Shown here piece by piece: positions 4,931-9,313 of a DNA stretch of 9,313 bases. The position numbers and the translations under genes are program-made. Under the pieces are notes generated by a model. That model worked only from the letters and a program-made list of their open reading frames with translations. It was not told where the DNA came from and did no database searches. Where the stretch lies: NCBI GenBank assembly GCA_013817555.1, contig JACDCN010000067.1, forward strand, positions 1-9,313, given 5' to 3'. This DNA is from Actinomycetota bacterium (GTDB taxonomy: Bacteria > Actinomycetota > Thermoleophilia > Gaiellales > Gaiellaceae). Each line of letters opens with the position of its first letter. Positions within the stretch are counted from its first letter, which is position 1.

Positions 4931-7318
4931 ATGGCCGAAGCAGCCTACTCCGCAAAGGACATCACTGTCCTCGAAGGCCTCGAGCCGGTCCGACTTCGAC
5001 CCGGGATGTACATCGGGTCGACGGGGCCGCGAGGCCTGCATCACCTCGTGTACGAAGTGGTCGACAACGCCGTCGACGAGGCTCTCGCCGGTCGAAACGA
5101 CTTGGTCGAGGTGGCCATCCATCCGGACAACTCAGTGACCGTCCGGGACGCGGGAGCCGGCATTCCGGTCGACGTGATCCCGGAGCAGGGCCTTTCCGCG
5201 CTCACGGTCGTGCTCACCAAGCTCCATGCCGGAGGGAAGTTCGGCGGCGATGGCTACAAAGTCTCCGGCGGGCTTCATGGCGTCGGCGTGTCGGTCGTCA
5301 ACGCCCTCTCCGAATGGCTCGTCGCGGAGGTCCGCCGCGACAACAAGGTCTACCGCCAGGAGTTCGCCCGCGGCGAGCCGACGACCGACTTGCAGACAGT
5401 CGGGGTGGCCGGCAACGACGAGTCCGGAACGACGATCTCCTTCCTTCCCGACCCGGAGGTATTCGAGGAGACCGAGTTCGACGCGGCGACGCTTTTACAG
5501 CGCCTGCGTGAGACGGCCTTCCTTACCCGCGGTCTTCGCATCATCCTCGCGGACGAGCGCGCCAGCGGGAAGACCGAGGAGTTCTATTACGAGGGCGGCA
5601 TCCGGGACTTCGTCGCGTACGTCAACGAGTCGAAGGACGCGGTGCACAAGCACATCGTCTATCTCGAAGGCGAGAGCGACGAGGGCAACCTCGAAGTTGC
5701 GCTGCAGTGGAACAACTCGTACGTGGAATCCGTGTTCTCGTTCGCCAACAACATCAACACCACGGAGGGGGGAACGCACCTCCAGGGCTTCCGCGCTGCG
5801 CTTACCCGCACGCTCAACCAGTACGCGCGCCAGGAGGGCCTGCTGAAGGAGAAGGACGACAACCTCGAAGGTGAGGATGCACGCGAAGGTCTCGCAGCCG
5901 TCATCTCCGTCAAGCTCCGGAACCCGCAGTTCGAGGGACAGACGAAGACGAAGCTCGGCAATCCAGGGATCGCGGGACTGGTTGAGCGGATCGTCAACCA
6001 GAAGCTCGCCGAGTTCCTCGAGGAGAACCGCACCGAGGCACGTCAGATCGTGCAGAAGGCGGTCGCCGCCCGCAACGCCCGCCAGGCGGCTCGCAAGGCG
6101 CGAGAGCTCACGCGCCGGAAGAGCGCCCTCGAGAACTCGTCGCTTCCAGGCAAGCTTGCCGACTGCACGATCAAGGATCCCGAATCAGCCGAGCTCTTCA
6201 TCGTCGAGGGCGACTCCGCCGGAGGCTCCGCGAAGCAGGCTCGAGATCGCACTACCCAGGCGATCCTGCCGCTGCGCGGGAAGATCATCAACTCCGAGAA
6301 GAACCGCATCAACAAGGTTCTGTCCAACACGGAGATCCAGGCTATGATCACCGCGATCGGCACGGGCTTCGGCGACGAGTTCGACATCGCAAATCTGCGG
6401 TACGGACGCGTCATCGTGATGACGGACGCGGACGTCGACGGCGCGCACATCCGCACGCTCATTCTCACCTTCCTCTACCGGACGATGCCGGAGCTTTTCG
6501 AGCGCGGTCACATCTACATCGCCGTCCCGCCTCTCTACCACGTGAAGCTGGGAAGCCGGGGGATGTACTTCGAAAAGGACGCGCAGCTCGAGGATCTCCT
6601 GGTGCGCGAGCGCGTCAAGGACATGATCGTGACCGCTCGGGGCGACCTCGAGACGACTCTGACGGAGGCTCGCTGGACACGCCTCGTTCGCGAGATCGGC
6701 AACCTCGAGGCCTGGGCCGCGAAGCTCGAAGCCGAGTTCGGTCCTGCGGCGCGATTTGCGATCTCGCACCGGCTTGTGGAATCCGAGGCGGGGGAAACAC
6801 CCGATGCGGCGGCGCTAATTGCGTCACTCCCGGCGAATGGCTACGTGCTCACGGTCGAGGAGGAGCTCGGCGAGCTTCTCCACGTTCGCGTCGTCGAAAC
6901 CGAGACGAGCACCGCTCACCGGGTCGACCTGCCGGTTGCCATGCTGGATTCCTCCACGTACGGCGCCGTTCAGCGCGCGTACGCGAAGGTCAGGGACATC
7001 GTCGGCCTTCCTCCCTTCACCGTTGCTTTCGGGAACAAGTCGGCTCGCGCGGAGACGTTCGACGCGCTGCGACCGAGCTCGCTCGACCTGGCGAAGGAAG
7101 GCATGCAGATCAGCCGCTTCAAGGGTCTCGGTGAGATGAATCCCGAGCAGCTCTGGGAGACCACGATGGATCCCACGAAGCGCATGCTGATTCGCGTCGA
7201 GGTGGAGGACGCAGCGGCCGCCGACAGGGTCTTCTCGACGTTGATGGGTGACCAGGTGGAGCCGCGACGGCTCTTCATCGAGCAGAACGCAAAGGATGTG
7301 AGGTTCCTCGATGTCTGA
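4931..7318 (+). CDS. gyrB: DNA gyrase subunit B
   Basis: GyrB is the ATPase half of gyrase, which introduces negative supercoils together with GyrA. The 795-residue product has the GHKL ATPase domain with E42, N46 and D73 at the E. coli positions, the glycine-rich G-G-L-H-G-V-G-V-S-V-V-N-A-L-S (113-127) and R136. The transducer domain carries E-G-G-T-H-L-Q-G-F (279-287) and Q-T-K (337-339). The TOPRIM domain has E-G-D-S-A (E426) and D-A-D-V-D-G (D499, D501, D503). The tail has R-F-K-G-L-G-E-M-N (729-737) and V-E-P-R-R (776-780). Two oddities: the loop normally D-x-G-R-G-I-P reads D-A-G-A-G-I-P (73-79), losing the Arg76 equivalent, and an extra block of about 150 residues (roughly 555-715) separates TOPRIM from the tail, as in E. 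coli. The ATG start gives the expected N-terminus with I-T-V-L-E-G-L (11-17). It overlaps gyrA by 8 bp. Confidence 0.97.
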   Translation: MAEAAYSAKDITVLEGLEPVRLRPGMYIGSTGPRGLHHLVYEVVDNAVDEALAGRNDLVEVAIHPDNSVTVRDAGAGIPVDVIPEQGLSALTVVLTKLHAGGKFGGDGYKVSGGLHGVGVSVVNALSEWLVAEVRRDNKVYRQEFARGEPTTDLQTVGVAGNDESGTTISFLPDPEVFEETEFDAATLLQRLRETAFLTRGLRIILADERASGKTEEFYYEGGIRDFVAYVNESKDAVHKHIVYLEGESDEGNLEVALQWNNSYVESVFSFANNINTTEGGTHLQGFRAALTRTLNQYARQEGLLKEKDDNLEGEDAREGLAAVISVKLRNPQFEGQTKTKLGNPGIAGLVERIVNQKLAEFLEENRTEARQIVQKAVAARNARQAARKARELTRRKSALENSSLPGKLADCTIKDPESAELFIVEGDSAGGSAKQARDRTTQAILPLRGKIINSEKNRINKVLSNTEIQAMITAIGTGFGDEFDIANLRYGRVIVMTDADVDGAHIRTLILTFLYRTMPELFERGHIYIAVPPLYHVKLGSRGMYFEKDAQLEDLLVRERVKDMIVTARGDLETTLTEARWTRLVREIGNLEAWAAKLEAEFGPAARFAISHRLVESEAGETPDAAALIASLPANGYVLTVEEELGELLHVRVVETETSTAHRVDLPVAMLDSSTYGAVQRAYAKVRDIVGLPPFTVAFGNKSARAETFDALRPSSLDLAKEGMQISRFKGLGEMNPEQLWETTMDPTKRMLIRVEVEDAAAADRVFSTLMGDQVEPRRLFIEQNAKDVRFLDV

Positions 7319-9313
7319 CGTCGTCGAGCCCCTGGGCGCGGGCCGCATCGAGCCGCGCGAGCTCGAGCAGGAGATGCGCTCGAGCTACCTCGACTACGCG
7401 ATGAGCGTCATCGTCGGCCGCGCGCTGCCGGATGTCCGCGACGGCCTGAAGCCCGTCCATCGCCGTGTCCTCTGGGCGATGCACGACTCGGGTCATCAGC
7501 CGAACCGTCCGTACGTGAAGTGCGCCCGGGTCACCGGCGACACGATGGGCAAGTACCACCCCCACGACTCGAGCTCGATCTACGACGCGATCGCACGGCT
7601 CGTCCAGCCGTTCTCGCTTCGCTACCCGCTCGTCGACGGCCAGGGGAACTTCGGCTCGATCGACGACGACCCCCCTGCTGCGGAGCGCTACACCGAGTGC
7701 CGGCTGGCGAAGCTCGCCACGGAGCTGCTCCGCGACATCGACTCGGACACCGTCGATTTCGGCCCGAATTACGATGAGTCGCGCCGAGAGCCGCAGGTTC
7801 TCCCGGCGCGCTTCCCCAACCTGCTCGTCAACGGGTCGACGGGTATCGCCGTCGGGATGGCGACGAACATTCCGCCGCACAACCTTGCTGAAACGATCGA
7901 CGCGGTGGTCGCGCTGATCGACAAGCCGACCGCCAGCGTCGAGGACCTGATGAAGCATGTTCGGGGGCCTGACTTCCCGACGGGCGCCATCATCGTCGGC
8001 CGCTCGGGGATCCGGGACGCGTATCGGACCGGCCGCGGCCGCGTGATCATGCGTGCTCGAGCGCACATCGAAGAGCTCCGCGGGGGCAAGAACGCGATCA
8101 TCGTGACCGAGCTTCCGTACGGAGTGAAGAAGGGCGGAGACGGCGGTGTGATCACCAAGATCGCCGCCCTCGTCCGCGAGAAGGTGGTCACCGAGGTCTC
8201 CGATCTCCAGGACTACTCCGACAAGACGGGCATGCGGATCCAGATCGAGCTGAAGCGCGAGGCGGTGCCACAGGTCGCGCTCAACAAGCTTTTCAAGCAC
8301 ACCTCGCTCCAGACGACGTTCGGCTACAACGCTGTCGCCCTCGTCGACGGCGTGCCCCGCACCCTCTCGCTGCTCGAGTTCGTCCGGCACTACCTCGACT
8401 TCCAGCGGGAAGTCGTCACCCGTCGTTCCCAGTACGAGCTCCGCAAGGCGCTCGCCCGCGCCCATGTACTCGAGGGCTACCTCATCGCGCTGGACAACCT
8501 CGACGAGGTCATCCAGCTGATTCGGGCGTCCGACGATGCCGACGAGGCCCGTTCCGGGCTGATGGAGCGATTCAATCTAAGCGAGCTGCAGGCGCAGGCC
8601 ATCCTTGATCTGCGACTGCGAGCGCTCACCGGGCTCGAGCGCAAGCGCGTCGAGGACGAGTTCAAGGATCTGCAGGAGCGTATCTTCGAGCTGCGGGCAC
8701 TTCTCGGTGACGAGTCGCGAATCGCCGCGCTCATCAAGGAGGAGCTGCTCGAGATCAAGGAGATCTACGGGAAGTCCGACGACCGCCGCACGGAGATCGT
8801 CGCGGGTGAGACCGACCTCGAGCTCGAGGACATGATCGCGGAGGAGGACATGGTGATCGCGATCACCAAGTCCGGCTACATCAAGCGGCTACCGGTGACG
8901 ACGTACCGCGAGCAGCGACGTGGGGGAATCGGCGTCATGGGGATGGACCTGAAGGACGAGGACTACATCGAGCATCTGTTCGTCGCCTCGACTCATGACT
9001 ACATCCTGTTCTTCACCACGGTCGGCAAAGTCTATCGCCTGAAGGTGCACGAGCTTCCGCTCGGCTCGCGTCAATCGAAGGGTCGAGCCATCGTGAATCT
9101 CCTTCCCTTCCGCCAGGACGAGGACGTGCAGGCCGTGATCGCCACCCGGAACTTCGAGGAGGCCAAGTACCTCGTCTTCGCGACGCGTAAGGGCATCGTC
9201 AAGCGAACCGAGTTCGCCGCCTACAACACGCCCTTGAAGGCCGACGGGATCATCGCGATCAAGCTCCGCGACGACGACCAGCTGATCGGCGTCCGGCTCG
9301 CGAGCGAGTTCGA
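7311..9313 (+). CDS. gyrA: DNA gyrase subunit A, 3' end beyond the window
   Basis: GyrA is the DNA-cleaving and DNA-wrapping subunit of gyrase. The frame stays open for 667 codons to the window edge; full GyrA proteins have about 800-900 residues. The ATG at 7311 lies inside the end of gyrB, with GAGG (7300-7303) 7 nt upstream, so the two are probably translationally coupled. The winged-helix region has Y-A-M-S-V-I-V-G-R-A-L-P-D-V-R-D-G-L-K-P (29-48). The catalytic pair R126-Y127 sits in E-R-Y-T-E. The quinolone-determining region reads H-P-H-D-S-S-S-I-Y-D (83-92) where H-P-H-G-D-S-S/A-V/I-Y-D is usual. A coiled-coil segment (about 365-490) leads into the C-terminal beta-pinwheel, which starts near 510 and has the GyrA box Q-R-R-G-G-I-G (535-541). 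Further repeated blades follow before the sequence is cut. Confidence 0.97.
   Translation, partial: MSDVVEPLGAGRIEPRELEQEMRSSYLDYAMSVIVGRALPDVRDGLKPVHRRVLWAMHDSGHQPNRPYVKCARVTGDTMGKYHPHDSSSIYDAIARLVQPFSLRYPLVDGQGNFGSIDDDPPAAERYTECRLAKLATELLRDIDSDTVDFGPNYDESRREPQVLPARFPNLLVNGSTGIAVGMATNIPPHNLAETIDAVVALIDKPTASVEDLMKHVRGPDFPTGAIIVGRSGIRDAYRTGRGRVIMRARAHIEELRGGKNAIIVTELPYGVKKGGDGGVITKIAALVREKVVTEVSDLQDYSDKTGMRIQIELKREAVPQVALNKLFKHTSLQTTFGYNAVALVDGVPRTLSLLEFVRHYLDFQREVVTRRSQYELRKALARAHVLEGYLIALDNLDEVIQLIRASDDADEARSGLMERFNLSELQAQAILDLRLRALTGLERKRVEDEFKDLQERIFELRALLGDESRIAALIKEELLEIKEIYGKSDDRRTEIVAGETDLELEDMIAEEDMVIAITKSGYIKRLPVTTYREQRRGGIGVMGMDLKDEDYIEHLFVASTHDYILFFTTVGKVYRLKVHELPLGSRQSKGRAIVNLLPFRQDEDVQAVIATRNFEEAKYLVFATRKGIVKRTEFAAYNTPLKADGIIAIKLRDDDQLIGVRLASEF

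Noticed and set aside
4344..5122. Overlapping minus-strand open frames antisense to dciA and the gyrB start
   Set aside because: Low-complexity Ser/Arg/Ala composition and full overlap with dciA and gyrB, which have clear family motifs; they also cross the terminator-like hairpin.
7300..7318. Frameshift or fusion at the gyrB-gyrA junction
   Set aside because: gyrB ends normally with a family-like C-terminus and gyrA has its own ATG and GAGG ribosome site; an 8-bp overlap is ordinary translational coupling.
7275..8465. Long open frame on the minus strand, antisense to the gyrB end and gyrA (396 codons)
   Set aside because: It mirrors gyrA, has the Arg/Asp/Val-rich composition typical of antisense frames in GC-rich genes and resembles no family.
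1..9313. Mobile elements, CRISPR arrays, tRNA or rRNA genes, or a defence system
   Set aside because: No regularly spaced repeats, transposase motifs, terminal inverted repeats or tRNA-like cloverleaf segments were seen; nearly all sequence is assigned to core replication genes.

Overview
The window is a chromosomal replication-origin neighbourhood from a GC-rich bacterium, very probably an actinobacterium and perhaps an uncultured Thermoleophilia-like lineage. This rests on the gene order (rnpA-rpmH facing away from dnaA-dnaN-recF-DUF721-gyrB-gyrA), the arginine-rich 44-residue L34 protein, frequent GTG starts and strong G/C preference at third codon positions. The lineage is an inference from family resemblance, not from a database search. 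No mobile elements, tRNA or rRNA genes, CRISPR arrays or phage genes are visible.

Layout: positions 1-170 hold the extreme 5' end of a probable rnpA and the whole of rpmH, both on the minus strand. Positions 171-480 are a divergent intergenic region with several TTCCACA-core DnaA-box-like sites, a -10 element for rpmH and a possible extended -10 for dnaA. dnaA (481-1869) is followed by a 161-bp gap that ends in what looks like a basal origin unwinding module: two abutting DnaA-box-like 9-mers, a run of DnaA-trio-like triplets and an AT-rich stretch that runs into the dnaN start codon. dnaN (2031-3155), recF (3271-4407) and a DUF721/DciA-type gene (4410-4883) follow. A terminator-like hairpin with a T-tract ends one base before the gyrB ATG. 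gyrB (4931-7318) overlaps gyrA (7311 to the window edge) by 8 bp.

Together these genes supply the initiator (DnaA), the sliding clamp (DnaN), a gap-repair factor (RecF), a probable helicase-loading partner (DciA) and the supercoiling enzyme (GyrBA), with ribosomal protein L34 and the RNase P protein on the other side of the origin. The gene content is ordinary core genome. The points worth a second look are the compact origin module next to dnaN, the terminator-like hairpin abutting the gyrB start, an E. coli-like insert in GyrB, unusual residues at normally invariant positions in GyrB and GyrA, and a perfect palindrome in recF at a normally conserved motif.
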